Shown one piece after another: positions 1-11,905 of a stretch of DNA of 64,000 nt (position 1 is the first letter of the stretch; each line of letters opens with the position of its first letter). The notes under the pieces were generated by a model. It was not told the origin of the DNA. It ran no database searches and saw only the letters and a list, made by a program, of their open reading frames with translations. The stretch comes from Sclerotinia nivalis. Taxonomy: Eukaryota; Ascomycota; Leotiomycetes; Helotiales; Sclerotiniaceae. Position numbers and translations under genes: made by a program. The DNA is taken from NCBI GenBank assembly GCA_029531795.1, contig JAPEIS010000018.1:558001-622000 (forward strand), read 5' to 3'.

Positions 1-12
1 GGCAATGGGTAC

Positions 13-20
13 TATATAAA
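13..20 (+). promoter_or_regulatory. TATA box of the beta-galactosidase gene
   Basis: The octamer TATATAAA lies 103 bp upstream of the chosen ATG at 123, a normal distance for a fungal TATA element followed by a short 5' UTR. It is read from sequence only; no transcript start is known. Confidence 0.5.
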
Positions 21-122
21 GGTTACCTCGGTGCACTTCAATCTTGTTCGTGTTAAGGTAATTTATCTTCCATTGCGTGTGTCTGATTGAAACTCTGCAG
101 TTGCAGTCGAGACATTGCAATC

Positions 123-3100
123 ATGAGGTTTCTACGTGCTTTCACGACAGTTGCTTGTGCGGCTCAAGCTGCAGCTTTGTCGATTAATATTGGTGGTGAG
201 AAAATGGTTGTCGAGAGGGATGCTGGACTTCAAGATGTTGTAAGTTTCTAGTCCTCTTTTAGATCTTTTACTCGAGCAATGAGCCAATTGATGGTCAATT
301 GAGCTCCAGAATGAACATTACTAAAACTAGTTCAACAGGTCACATATGATGAACACTCTCTCAAAGTATACGGAGAACGTATATTCATCTTCTCGGGAGA
401 GTTCCATCCATATCGACTTCCAGTACCTGATCTATGGCTTGATATTTTCCAAAAAGTGAAAGCGCTTGGATTTAACACAGTTTCCTTTTATATCGATTGG
501 GCATTAGTTGAAGGAAATCCGGGACACTACACTGCAGATGGGGTGTTTGCTTTTGAACCTTTCTTTGATGCGGCAAAGGAAGCGGGTATATATCTTATTG
601 CTCGTCCAGGTCCCGTAAGTTCATACTCTCTCCCTTCTGTCTCCTATCTCATGCTAATATATGCAAATGTAGTACATCAACGCCGAATCTTCCGGTGGTG
701 GTTTCCCAGGTTGGCTTCAGCGCGTAAGTGGCGTTCTACGTTCCCGAGCACCAGACTATCTCGCAGCGACCGACAACTATGTAGCGAACATCGCTGGTCT
801 AATCGCCAAATATGAAATTACAAAAGGAGGACCAATTATTCTGTACCAGCCTGAAAACGAATACTCGGGATATTCCGGATATGTTCCAGGTGGATGGCCA
901 GATCCAGTTTACTTCGCCTATGTGAAGAAACAGGCCAGAGATGCGGGCGTTACTGTTCCATTTATTAGTAATGATGCTTGTAAGTTTCTTTTTCAAGTTT
1001 CTGAGTCTTGAAATATAAGTGTGGGAAGGAAGGACATCGTGATCTTGGTAATGGGCGAGGAGCTAATGAGAAAATAGATGCAGGAGGACATTTCGCACCA
1101 GGCGATGTGGTCAATGGATCGACAGCTGGTGATGTTGACATCTACGGTCATGATTCTTATCCATTGGGATTTGATTGCGCACATCCAACTGTCTGGCCTG
1201 CTGGAGATCTACCAACATACTTCGCTGCAACTCATGAGGAACAAAGTCCAAGTACATTCTACTCTATAAATGAATTCCAAGGTGGTGCATTTGATCCTTG
1301 GGGTGGTCTCGTGAGTTCCAAACCATGACGGAATCATGTCTTTTTGAAAATTATTGTTGCTAAACTTTTATAGGGATTTGATGCGTGTGCTCAACTCTTG
1401 AATGAACAATTTCAGCGAGTCTTTTATAAGAATGATTTTGCTTCGGGTGTTGCTCTTTTGAGCTTATATATGATCTGTGAGTTCTGAATGCCATGCAAAT
1501 AAATACCTAAATGCTGACAATCTTTTAGACGGTGGGACAAATTGGGGCAATCTTGGCCATTCTGGTAAGCAACAGAGTTTATTTCATTACTAGCTATTGC
1601 TTACAACCTATCTCAGGTGGTTACACTTCCTACGATTATGGCTCTGCTATCACCGAAAATCGTGAAGTAACCCGCGAGAAGTACAGCGAACTAAAGCTAG
1701 AGGCAAACTTCCTAAAAGTCAGCTCGGCATATCTCACCATATCCGTTCAAGCAGCTGCCAATGGTACCTATACCACCAGTGATTCCATTACCACAACTCC
1801 ACTTCTTGGGAATGGAACTGTTACAAACTTTTATGTTGTTCGCCATTCGGACTATCAAACTTTAGCTTCGGCGACCTATAAATTGACTGTTAATACAAGT
1901 CAAGGGGCTTTAACTATTCCGCAATTGAGTGGAAGTCTCACTCTCAGTGGTAGAGATTCAAAATGGCATGTAACTGACTATGACATCGGAGGAACAACAC
2001 TCCTATACTCTACAGCAGAAATCTTCACCTGGAAGAAATTTGATGACAAGACTGTTTTGGTCGTTTATGGTGGATCAGGAGAATCACATGAATTGGCTGT
2101 GGTTACAAAGAGCTCTGCGAAAATTGTTGAGGGTTCAGATGTCACAAGTAAGAGTACCAATGGCTCGACGATTCTTAACTGGCAAACATCTACCACACGT
2201 AGAGTAGTTAAGGTTGGTAGTGTGTTTATTTATATTTTGGATCGAAATAGTGCATACAACTATTGGGTACCAGACTTCGTCAGAACAGACAAATGGGGTG
2301 CATTGTAAGTATTTCATCCTATTCCTGATTCCGAAATCCGCTCACATGAGAATCAGCGCGTCAAGTATCGAGAACACAGCTTCCGTCATCGTAGAAGCAG
2401 GTTATCTCGTCCGAACCGTTTCAACCCAAGGCTCCGACCTTCACATCAACGGTGATCTTAACGCCACTGTCCCATTCAAAGTCATCGGCGCCCCTAAAGG
2501 AACCAAAAATCTCTACTTCAACTCCCAAAAAGTCTCATACAAAACTGATTCAACTACCGGCGAACTCTCCTCAACGCTTACCTATACAGCCCCCAAAATT
2601 TCTCTTCCAAACCTCTCAACCCTCGGCTGGAAGTACCTCGACAATCTCCCTGAAATCAAATCTACCTATGACGACTCAGCCTGGACTCTCGCCAATAAGA
2701 ATTCAACAACCAACCTGTTCCTCAATCCCCTTCTCACTCCCACCGTCCTCAACGGTCCAGACTACGGATACAGCACTGGTGTCCTAATTTTCCGCGGCCA
2801 TTTCGTCGCATCCGGCAATGAATCATCCATCTATCTCTCCACCCAAGGTGGTTCCGCCTTCGGCTCCTCCGTCTGGCTCAACTCCACTTACATTGGATCC
2901 TGGACCGGAGCCGACTACGCTGAATCAAATAATGCCACTTACACGCTTCCCAACTTAAAAGCTGGTGCTGAATATGTATTCGCCATAGTGATCGATAACA
3001 ACGGTTTAGATGAAAACTGGACTGTGGGAGCTGAGGGAATGAAAAATCCCAGAGGAATCCTCAACTACGTCTTAGCAGGCAGAACAAAGGATGCCATTAC

Positions 3101-3751
3101 ATGGAAACTCACCGGAAACTTGGGAGGAGAACAGTATATCGATCAAGTGCGCGGTCCTCTCAATGAAGGCGGTCTCTATGCTGAGAGACAAGGCTTCACA
3201 CAACCTAATCCTCCTTCTTCATCGTGGAGTTCAGGATCTCCTGTTACGGGAATAAAGAATGCCGGAGTGGGATTCTTTACGAGTACCTTCAAGTTGGATT
3301 TACCAAAGGGGTATGATGTACCGCTGAGTTTCAATTTTGGAAACAGTACATCGACGAATGGGACGAGCGAGTACAGGGTGCAGCTTTGGGTTAATGGCTG
3401 GCAGTTTGGAAAATATATTAATAATGTTGGACCGCAGAAGAGTTTCCCTGTACCACAAGGTTTGTCTTCCCCTCCTCCTCTCTCCCCATGCCCCACCCCG
3501 TATTTGCCCTCCTCTTTCCTTACCCCCAAAACCCAAAAACCCAAGACACCAAACTAACATACTTCCCCTTCACAGGAATCCTAAACTACAACGGCCAAAA
3601 CACCCTAGGCATCGAGCTATGGGCTCAACAATCTTCAGGCGCCGCCTTGACAAATTTCACATTAACTGCTGGGACACCGGTACTCACGGGTTTGAAAGCG
3701 CCCACTTTGGTGGAGAGTCCTAGTTGGAGTAAGAGGAATGGTGCATATTGA
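123..3751 (+). CDS. lacA: Secreted beta-galactosidase, glycoside hydrolase family 35
   Basis: Hydrolyses terminal beta-D-galactosyl residues of plant cell-wall polysaccharides and lactose outside the cell. Nine exons reconstruct to one frame: 123-239, 339-614, 673-979, 1078-1310, 1374-1476, 1529-1564, 1617-2304, 2357-3459 and 3576-3751, together 3039 nt or 1012 residues, the usual size of fungal GH35 enzymes. All introns are GT-AG and the phases match. Residues 1-20 form a signal peptide. The acid/base glutamate is expected in QPENEYSGY (exon 3) and the nucleophile in [14 protein letters not shown] (end of exon 4). [14 protein letters not shown] and LIARPGP near the N-terminus, and [11 protein letters not shown] followed by GYTSYDYGS across exons 5-7, are family landmarks. 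The long C-terminal part holds the jelly-roll and Ig-like domains with many N-glycosylation sequons. No frameshift or missing catalytic residue is seen. The symbol follows the Aspergillus name. Confidence 0.93.
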
Positions 3752-4215
3752 TTGACGGGACTGCGACTTGCCGTTGGGAAAATACGGTGGGTGGACGAGG
3801 ATGGAAATGAATGATGATTTGGATGATTTGGTGGTGTGAACACTCAGGAGGGAGGTATTTTGTACATACATGAGAATTTTGATCATAAATGTTAAGAAGT
3901 TACTATATCTATTGCGTGTTTTGTCTCGATTTATTTACTTGAGCTTGGTGTATTTATCATCTGTACATACCTAGCCGGAGAAGAGCGCATCGTAACCAAG
4001 CAATAAGAAATTAGACGAGATGCAGGAATGGTAGCCTGCGTAAAATTGATCAATATTGGGTTTCTGGCTCTTTCGCTAATATGCTATATATCCATTTGCG
4101 TGATATCTTGCTAGTAGAGTGACGGATTCGTATCATTATGTACAAAAAATCTTTAATAGATCTGATAGTTTGTACAATTTTTCTTCATATCCCTGTCAGG
4201 TTCCCGAATCGGAGT
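3752..4215. other. Convergent intergenic region
   Basis: AT-rich 3' flanks of the beta-galactosidase and She9 genes, which converge here. Short ORFs on the minus strand at 3625-3886 are antisense shadows. No RNA gene or repeat seen. Confidence 0.6.
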
Positions 4216-5616
4216 CTATGAACGACGTATTATAAATGTGAAGATGGCTCCTGCTAGCACTGCTCCTCCAGCCGCACCTTCTAATGCTATGATTGTTATG
4301 TCTTTTTTAGTTATCGAAACTTGTCGTGTACTCCATAGGTCTATTGCCGCAGCTTTCCCGGCTTCCATTTTCTCTTTCCATGAATCTATATTCCGATAGT
4401 CGAATGGAGGCTTCGAGTATGGTATATTCAGTTCTGCTGTATCCATTTCTGCCGCTGCTTCGCCAATTTCTTGGGCTGGTTCGTTATTTGATTCGTGATG
4501 GGGTATTTCGCCTTCAATGGCAGCTGCCACTGCTTCCACCGCTGGTTCATCCAAAACTTCCTCTCCGGCCTCCTCCTTCAATTCCTGAACCTCAGCCGCA
4601 ACAATCTCATCCAGGCTCACTTCTGAACCCTCTCCTCCACCAATCTCCGCACCTCGAATAGCTGTGGACATGGCTAAAGTCTTCTCCTGCTCTAATGCCT
4701 CTCTAACTTTTTCCTCAAATCCTGCAACTAATCTTCTCCTTCTCCATGGCTCAAATCCAAATTGGAATACCAAAAATAACAAGACGTTCACTCCCATCAA
4801 TCCCCATGTTCCCCATGTAGACATTCTCCGGATCTTGTCACTCCAAATTTGCTCCTCATGATATCGTGATAATATACTACTGCTCAATTCCCCTGCTGCT
4901 TTCTCAGCTTCGCGTTCCGCATCTGCGAGTCTTGTGGCTGCTTCCTGGACTGCTTGTTCATTAGTATGATCCATACGGTAAAGATGTGTAAACCGCTCGA
5001 GGTCGGCCGGAGTCCATGTATCTTTTCTTGCCAGTAAAGTTGTAACCTCACGTTGAGAAGAAGCACGATCTGCCACGGTGGTTTTATAATGTAGACGAGT
5101 ACTTCGAACTAGTTCTTTAGAATTGGCAACTTGAGCTTCGAGAGTAGTGATTTTGTTCTTGAGGGCTTCAATGCCGGAGTAGCCTGTGAGATCGTTGATG
5201 CGTTGAGAAGCTATGAATATGTTGCCTTGCATATGGTCCATCAGATGGGATAGTTTCTTCGTTATGGCAAGGCGTCGGCTTTCGAGGGCAGAAGGAAGCT
5301 CTCCACCTCTCTCGAGTTGGAGGGAGGGCGAGCCTTCTTGTTTGCTGTACTCTGGGGTAGAAACGGGTTTCTCTTCTTCGGGTTGTGGTTTAGGTTCTTC
5401 AGGAGGTGCAACCTTAGGTCGAAGATGAGGAGGTGGTTCTATTATGGGTCTTTGATCATCTGCGAAGTGTCGCCGCAGACTGGGGGAATAGATTCTACAT
5501 TGTAGACAGATTGATGATTTGACTGAAGGTCGTGGAGAGATTCTGAAACTTCTCGATATTGAGGCTGAACCTGAGTCGATTGCAAACCGAGGGACGAGTC
5601 TTGTCAATGGTTGCAT
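4216..5616 (-). CDS. SHE9: She9/Mdm33-type mitochondrial inner-membrane protein
   Basis: Members of this family (yeast She9/Mdm33) sit in the mitochondrial inner membrane and shape it, acting in fission and distribution of mitochondria. The ATG at 5616 (start MQPLTRLVPRF) is chosen because it opens an Arg/Ser-rich, presequence-like N-terminus; the frame stays open back to 5760 and an upstream ATG is possible. The protein is 466 residues. A conserved coiled-coil block follows, with the family core LSHLMDHMQG, INDLTGYSGIEALK and TLLARKDTWTPADLERFT. A first membrane span (WGLMGVNVLLFLVFQFGF) is followed by a charged segment and then a Glu-rich tail. A second hydrophobic stretch at the extreme C-terminus (GAAGGAVLAGAIFTFII) ends in RRS. 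It has a single exon. Family assignment is confident; detailed function is by analogy to yeast. Confidence 0.88.
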   Translation of the reverse strand: MQPLTRLVPRFAIDSGSASISRSFRISPRPSVKSSICLQCRIYSPSLRRHFADDQRPIIEPPPHLRPKVAPPEEPKPQPEEEKPVSTPEYSKQEGSPSLQLERGGELPSALESRRLAITKKLSHLMDHMQGNIFIASQRINDLTGYSGIEALKNKITTLEAQVANSKELVRSTRLHYKTTVADRASSQREVTTLLARKDTWTPADLERFTHLYRMDHTNEQAVQEAATRLADAEREAEKAAGELSSSILSRYHEEQIWSDKIRRMSTWGTWGLMGVNVLLFLVFQFGFEPWRRRRLVAGFEEKVREALEQEKTLAMSTAIRGAEIGGGEGSEVSLDEIVAAEVQELKEEAGEEVLDEPAVEAVAAAIEGEIPHHESNNEPAQEIGEAAAEMDTAELNIPYSKPPFDYRNIDSWKEKMEAGKAAAIDLWSTRQVSITKKDITIIALEGAAGGAVLAGAIFTFIIRRS

Positions 5617-5772
5617 GGCAATTGACAATTGACTTCCTCTTTTGGAGGAATTGTGTCGAGCAGAGGACTTTTCTCTTTTCCTGACATCGATTGAGAGAAT
5701 GAGATAATGAGAGAATATTCGGATGTTGAGCCCAGTGGAGCTCTGACCAAAATGAATCAATTCAATTCATCG

Positions 5773-5800
5773 TGGTGTTGGGGGTGTTGGGGGTGTTGTG
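5773..5800 (+). repeat. G-rich short tandem repeat (GTGTTGGGG-like)
   Basis: About three copies of a 9-nt G/T unit, roughly GTGTTGGGG, just upstream of the SHE9 reading frame on the opposite strand. Confidence 0.75.
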
Positions 5801-5870
5801 GGCTTCGATAACCCTGTAAATTATAAGGTTCCTGGTTCTTCAGGGTTATTCCTCACCGCTTTTATGATGA

Positions 5871-5919
5871 TGATGGAGGGTGATGGAGGGTGATGGAGGG
5901 GCATTCGGGGCATTCGGGG
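5871..5919 (+). repeat. Two adjacent G-rich minisatellites
   Basis: Three perfect copies of TGATGGAGGG (5871-5900) are followed directly by two copies of CATTCGGGG (5902-5919), within the divergent promoter region. The G runs could form quadruplex-like structures, which is inference. Confidence 0.85.
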
Positions 5920-6329
5920 CAATGAAACGACGGACGGAGTACAGTAAATAATTTTATTTAACCCCGCCGTGATAACTTACTTACTTCCATATTTTATTAC
6001 TTGAATAACTTCATTAATTTCAATACATTTACCTTCCATACTGTACTGTACTATACATAATTTGTATGGAATAGAACATATTTATATATCATTATTTTAT
6101 TGAATTATAGACTTCTGGTTAACTTATTCCTATCAATGTGAGTTCGAAATATTCAACAAAAACGAATCAATGGCTCCTTCTCTTCTATCTCATCTCAACT
6201 TCCAACCTTCCGTCCCGTCTGCCAACTACCAACAGCACTACGCCTCCCTATTCACATCTCCAAGTCAAGTCAACATCAATCGCTAACAACGCCACCCAGT
6301 CTTTCATTATACCTCCAAACTTGTTCAAA

Positions 6330-7182
6330 ATGGGATCAACTACTCTCCCTGCTATGCAAACCTCCCCTAAATACATCTTCTTCACCGATTTCGATGGTAC
6401 AATCACAACCCGCGATTCCAATGATTTCATGACCGATAATCTTGGTTTTGGTCAAGAACTTCGCAAACAAGGGAACAAAGATGTTCTCGACGGCACAAAG
6501 ACCTTTCGTGATTCTTTCCAGGCAATGATGGATAGTATCAAGACTCCATATAGCAAGTGTATACAAACTCTTATTGAGAATATCAAGTTGGATCCAGGTT
6601 TCAAGGAGTTTTTTGAGTGGGCGAGGGAGAACAACATGCCAGTTGTTATTTTAAGTGGTGGAATGGAACCAATTATTAGAGCATTGTTGGAGCATCTGTT
6701 GGGAAAGAAAGAAGCTGCGGAAATTCAGATTGTCAGTAATCAAGTTGAGGTTAGGAGAGGATTCAAGAGTCTTGATGAGGAAGGAGGTTGGAATATTGTT
6801 TACCATGACGAAAGGTACAGTTTTGAATTGGAACGAAGATATGGGACCAAGAGCTAATCACCCTAATAGTCATTTCGGACATGATAAATCCAGAGAGATT
6901 AGACCATACGCCGCACTTCCAGATGATCAAAGACCAACTATGTTCTACGCTGGAGATGGAGTATCAGATCTTTCTGCTGCTAAGGAGACTGATCTTTTGT
7001 TCGCCAAAAAGGGTCATGATCTCATAACATATTGTGTTAGAGAAAAGGTTCCATTCACAATCTTTGAGGATTGGACTTCTATTCTATCGACAGTCAAGGA
7101 TGTTGTTGCTGGAAAAACAACTGTTGAGGAAGTCTACGCTGCGGGCATCAAGGATTTCGAACAGGGAGGAAATAAAGCATAG
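6330..7182 (+). CDS. HAD-superfamily phosphatase, PHOSPHO/diketo-methylthiophosphopentane phosphatase-like
   Basis: A small cytosolic phosphohydrolase of the HAD fold. Two exons, 6330-6814 and 6870-7182, give 798 nt or 265 residues. The 55-nt intron (GTACAG donor, CCTAATAG end) restores the frame across DE|SHFGHDK. The start at 6330 lies in CAAAATGG context just before the first conserved block. Motif I is FFTDFDGTITTRDS, with the nucleophilic and general acid/base aspartates. Motif II is the Ser in VVILSGGME. The Mg-binding motif IV is YAGDGVSDLSAAKETD. The arrangement matches fungal proteins often called MtnX-like or Cto1-like phosphatases. The true substrate cannot be read from sequence. 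The frame is open upstream to 6138, but that part looks like leader. Confidence 0.85.
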
Positions 7183-7404
7183 ACTATATTGGGCTTAGAA
7201 TTCTGTCCATAGAACATAGACTGTTCATGGAACTATAGAGATGCACATAGAGATGCACATAGAGATATACAATTGAATTTTTTCCTTAGCACTTTATCAT
7301 ATCCCTGGTGTTTCCATTGATCTGGATTTAGAGTCTGACTGGAGATGGCAGACGAAGGAGACTATAGTTGCCATGTATTTTTCGGCTCAAACGCGCCTAC
7401 TTTT

Positions 7405-8171
7405 TCATTTTCTAGGTCTGTAAAGCATTTTCACAATCTCCTGGTTCTCGTAATCGCCCTCAACAACTACATCAACCCTTTCCAACTCCTTAAATCCTGA
7501 AGCAAGGTAGGTCGGTTCCCCCATTGGACTCGCTATTAGAACAAGAGGTGCATTATCACGTTCCGCTCTCTCAATACCCCATTTCAAAAGTTGGGTAGCA
7601 TAGCCTCGACGGCGGAAATCTGGATGCGTGCCTATCAAGTTAAGATAGATCTCATTGCCTTCAAACATCGCGGTAAACTCCTTTCGTGCATCACTAATAA
7701 CTTTCAAGAAAGCGGCATCATAAATGGGGTCTCTGTCTTTCCGAGTTTTTATCCCAGCTGCCTCCATTGCTTCGTTCGCTTGACGGGGTTAACTAATAGT
7801 TCTTGAGCCTAAAGGGGAAGAGACCTACGTGATGGGGATGTATAATTTTCTCCCTTGGCTGCATATATACGCCTATTCTCATACGAAACATCCCAAATAG
7901 AAAAAGCAGCAACTTCCCAGGTGGAACCCTCTCCAACCTCCACAATCAGAGTGGCGTAGTCCGGAAAAGATCCAGATACCAAAAGCTCAATGTAGAGTCG
8001 AGCATATTTGAGTAGATCTTCGGGATATTTATCACGATGCGCAAATCGATATCGCCACATGGCATCGGAGCTTAGGGAGGTGATCATGGCTGTTGTGATG
8101 GCATCGATGTCTTTGCGTTCTGCTTCACGGATGCGTGATTTCGCAATGCTTTTTGGGGGGGATGTTGCCAT
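7405..8171 (-). CDS. GNAT-family N-acetyltransferase
   Basis: Transfers an acetyl group from acetyl-CoA to an unknown amine. Exon 1 is 8171-7829 and exon 2 is 7778-7405, joined over a 50-nt intron (GTAGGT donor, TTAGTTAAC branch, CAAG acceptor). The 717-nt product is 238 residues. The N-terminal part has the motif IREAERKDIDAITTAM. The acetyl-CoA pyrophosphate loop is in exon 2: IGTHPDFRRRGYATQLLKWG, the Q/RxxGxG/A signature with RRRGYA. The conserved C-terminal block is PTYLASGFKELE. This is a common fungal family of small, often secondary-metabolism or stress related acetyltransferases; the substrate is unknown. It converges with the upstream HAD gene. Confidence 0.82.
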
Positions 8172-9143
8172 TGTCAGGACAAGGGGTTTGCAATCTCGCC
8201 AGTGTGAAGGGGCAGAGTAGCTAAGTGAGACTGTTAGAGTCTTAGAGACCGAGTTTATTGACTTAGATATGATAACCTAGAAGTAGTTATCCAACATGTT
8301 GACATGTTGGAAATATGTGACTCATCTAACGTTAGTTCAAGATTCATTTACATGCCATATTCATCCCACTTCTGGTAAGCATAACTAAGGAAGTCCGGTT
8401 GTAGCAATCCATATTCCAAACCCCAGAGAGAGTATTGAAAATAGTCAAGGACATCGAAAAAATCAAAGGCTCAAATCACCAGCAGTCAATCATTGCTTTG
8501 ATCTGAAAATCCTTATCGGAATTTGTGAGCTAGAGGAAGAAAACATCCATGAGACTTGGCTTGGTATCGACCAAACGTAATGTGGTTCATGTGTCTCGAA
8601 ACCACATGCTCATCGTGTCAAATCCAAAGACTTTGAGTGCGGAGGAACGGGGTTGGAGAGTAAATATTCGGGAGAGTGGATTCCTCCTTTTCGGCTGCTC
8701 AGTTTTCGAGGTCTGAGCGGAAACATTTTTGAATAGCTAAATTCATAATTGTCTGCCAATTGCAGAATCAATGATACACTTACACAGAAGAATATGTTCC
8801 GTCTGAGTACTATCCTCAATGTACATGATCACCAGGCTTAATTCCAGGTCGTAGCACTCAGCTACCTGTTCTTTCATCAATGGCTGGAAAGGATAACTTC
8901 GGAAAGGAAGGTTTGCCGATGTCGTATTGTGCGGGGTAGCTTGTTCTCCAGATTCCTCGACATTTCAACCATTGGCTTCTCTAGAGGACTAAAGCTCCAG
9001 AAACGACGGTATTCATGAGAACATGAACGTTTTGCACCATTAGATCATTACACAGTCCCATCTTTTCCGGAAGTCAATTACATACGTAGGAAGGTCTACC
9101 GGGAAGAATAGTATTCGCTGGCGATCGCAATTGCCGTGGCAAG
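8172..9143. other. Intergenic region without recognised gene
   Basis: About 1 kb between divergent genes. It has a few palindromic patches such as ACATGTTGACATGT near 8294-8308, and a short minus-strand ORF (8610-8819) with no recognisable family. I see no RNA gene. Confidence 0.5.
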
Positions 9144-9151
9144 TATATAAA
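9144..9151 (+). promoter_or_regulatory. TATA box of the flavin monooxygenase gene
   Basis: TATATAAA 83 bp before the ATG at 9234, in the expected place for a core promoter element. Confidence 0.5.
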
Positions 9152-9233
9152 TACGCATCACCTCGTAACTTTTGATATACATGCATACCGCTCCACATAA
9201 CCATCTATTTTATGCTCAAATTAACACATCAAA

Positions 9234-11228
9234 ATGGGAAGCATTGAAGTTGAAGATCCTCTACCATCCTCCCAACGGGTTGAACCTGGCTCATTTCAAT
9301 TACGACTCGCCAACCTCCCTGAATCCAAAGTTGATAAGTCCGTCGATGTCACAAAAGTTGCTTCAGACTTTGTTGATCGTTTTAATAAAAACATTGGTTC
9401 CGCTGATATCACATCACTTTCTCTACTCTTTGTAGAAGAATCTTTTTGGCGCGATCAATTATGTCTTTCATGGGACTTCCACACTTTACATGGCCCATCC
9501 AAAATTCTCGAACTCTTTAACAAAACAAAAGGCTCACGTTTGAAGTCGATTGCGCTTGATTCAAGCTCAGAGCTTCGGTCTCCAAAGTTAATGCCAATTG
9601 ATGTTGATGGAAAGACAAATGTTGTGCAGGCTTTCATAACAGTTGAAACGGATGTTGGAAAAGGGGCTGGAATTATTAGGTTAGTCCTTAATCAGGGAAC
9701 GTGGAAGGTTTTTACACTGTATACTTTCTTGGAAAATCTGAATGGTTATGAAGAGAATGTAGGGAAGAAGAGACCCTATGGAGTGAAACATGGACAGAGG
9801 ACGGAAAGGGAAAATTGGTTAGATAAAAGGAATATCGAGAAGGATTTTGGGAATGGAACTGAGCCAACAGTGTTGATCCTTGGTAAGTTTTCAATTGGAG
9901 AGTATGTGGCAGTTTCGGGTGATACTCACATTCTTTAGGTGCCGGTCAAGGTGGCTTGACAATAGCAGCAAGGCTAAAGATGCTTGGTGTCCAATCTCTC
10001 ATGGTTGATAGAGAAGGACGGATAGGTGATAATTGGCGTACAAGATATCATCAACTAGTTCTTCATGATTCTGTTTGGTTTGATCATCTCCCATATCTAC
10101 CCTTTCCTGAAAGTTGGCCAGTTTTCACACCAAAGGACAAACTCGGTGATTGGTTCGAGGCATATGTTAGTTTATTGGAACTCAATGCTTGGACCCAAAC
10201 TACTATTACGAATACTTCATGGAGCGATGAGAGTAAGCAATGGACGGTTACTCTGGAGAGAATAAAGAATGGACAGAAGGAGTCAAGGATTGTTCACCCG
10301 AAGGTATGTCAATCTGGGAACCCATTAAATAGCTACTAATGCTCTGTAGCACATAATACAAGCAACTGGTGCAAGTGGAGAGCCAAATTTCCCATCTCAC
10401 ATCAAAGGAATAGATACTTTCAAAGGCCGAGTCATTCATTCATCCAAATTTCCTGGAGCAACAGAATGTCGAGGTCAAAACAAAAAAGCAATTGTGGTTG
10501 GCTGTTGTAACTCTGGTCATGATATTGCTCAAGATTTATACGAACATGGCTACGAAGTAACAATCATCCAAAGATCAACTACGTACGTTGTTAGCTCGGA
10601 AACAAACGTTAATGCTCAAGCACATCTTTATGGTGAAAATGGAATCCCGACCTTTGATGCCGATATGATTTTTCATAGTATGCCAAATCCAGTACTTAAG
10701 AAGTTGAACATTGAGGGTACAAAGCAGGTCAATAAGATTGATGAGAAATTACTTCAAGGTCTTGAAGCGGCAGGATTCAAACTCGATAAAGGACCAGATG
10801 GATCGGGTCTTTGGATTAAATATCTTCAACGTGGTGGTGGTTATTACCTTGACGTCGGATGTTCTCAGCTCATCATTGATGGAAAGATCAAAGTCAAACA
10901 AGGCCAGGAAATTACAAGTATTCGGGAAAATGGTATGGAATTCGCAGATGGTTCAATAGTCGAAGCGGATGAAATTGTATTTGCGACGGGATATCTGAAT
11001 ATGAGAACACAATGCAGGAAGATATTTGGAGATGAAGTTGCAGATAGGGTTAAAGATGTTTGGGGATTCGATGAAGAAGGAGAAGTTAGAACGATATGGA
11101 GAAAGAGTGGTCATGAAGGATTTTGGTTTGTTGGTGGGAATTTGGCTTTGTGCAGATGGCAAAGCAAGAGGCTAGCGTTATTGATTAAGGGATTGCTGGA
11201 AGGTATTTCGAAGTATGATGATATTTGA
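9234..11228 (+). CDS. Flavin-containing monooxygenase with N-terminal NTF2/SnoaL-like domain
   Basis: Predicted FAD- and NADPH-dependent monooxygenase that hydroxylates or Baeyer-Villiger oxidises a small organic substrate. Exons 9234-9882, 9939-10303 and 10350-11228 sum to 1893 nt or 630 residues, with clean GTAAGT/GTATGT donors. The first ~210 residues resemble an NTF2-like cone fold (FWRDQLCLSWDFHTLHGPSK). The FAD Rossmann motif LGAGQGGLTIAARL straddles intron 1. A second nucleotide-binding motif, VVGCCNSGHDIAQDLYEHG, carries Cys where the usual GxGxxG has the second Gly. EIVFATGYLNMR is the family ATGY motif. WWF-like landmarks WRTRYHQLVLHD and LPFPESWPVF are typical of YUCCA-like and fungal FMO proteins. 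Substrate unknown. No clustered biosynthetic partner is evident nearby. Confidence 0.87.
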
Positions 11229-11797
11229 ACAACTTATATCCATATTGCGACAGCATTCGGATACATAATGGGATTTATAGCTTTAGTTGAGAATGAATAT
11301 CAGGACAACTTAGGAGTGACATTTTCCTTTCCTGACAACTTTCCAGTGTATGAAGTAACTTGTGAATCGAAAGAATACACAGTACCATAAGGAAGCGGCA
11401 ACCTGTTTAATGGTAAGGGAGGTACGGTTATCGCATTTGTATGCTCATAGTAGGATTTCGGTCCTCTCAATACTTAATTCCGGTTAGAATTATTAATGGT
11501 TAAATTGGGAATTAATTTGATAAACTTACAAGCAAGTACCTGATCTTCATCCTCAATTATGGAGCGACGACAAATGTCACATGTCAAACAAGGCTTCAAA
11601 TTTAAATGCATTCTGTCTTAATTAATCATTGATGAGTTGTGTAGGATAGATGAAGTGGATATAAAACCTAGAGCTCGCAAGAATGTGTTGTTTGTTGTAT
11701 AACAGATTACTAGCCAACACCCTATTCATTACAAATACGTCTGTCATGTGTCTATAGACACACACACGCACCTCCCTAATATCGAATAACCATAATA
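11229..11797. other. Intergenic region, 3' flank of the monooxygenase and 5' flank of tRNA-Ile
   Basis: No gene seen. A short CA-rich run (ACACACACGCAC near 11759-11771) precedes the tRNA. Confidence 0.5.
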
Positions 11798-11899
11798 GGT
11801 CGCTTAGCTCAGTTGGTTAGAGCGTGGTGCTAATATCTTCTCTGTTAATTTAGAGAGATTCAAACGCCAAGGTCGCGAGTTCGACCCTCGTAGTGATCA
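11798..11899 (+). tRNA. tRNA-Ile (AAT) with 28-nt intron
   Basis: Cloverleaf drawn by eye. The acceptor GGTCGCT pairs with AGTGATC (two G-U pairs), with A73 as discriminator. The anticodon stem is TGGTG/CGCCA, the anticodon AAT is at 11832-11834, and the T arm contains GTTCGACCC. The intron 11836-11863 sits at the canonical 37/38 position. The A box TTAGCTCAGTTGG and the B box are intact. Confidence 0.95.
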
Positions 11900-11905
11900 A
11901 CTACC

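Larger units (their letters stand above)
5617..6329. promoter_or_regulatory. Divergent intergenic region of SHE9 and the HAD phosphatase gene
   Basis: Shared upstream region of two divergently transcribed genes. It contains G-rich tandem repeats (listed separately), an AT-rich stretch at 5945-6115, and the pyrimidine-rich leader of the HAD gene. No TATA box is unambiguous. Confidence 0.5.
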
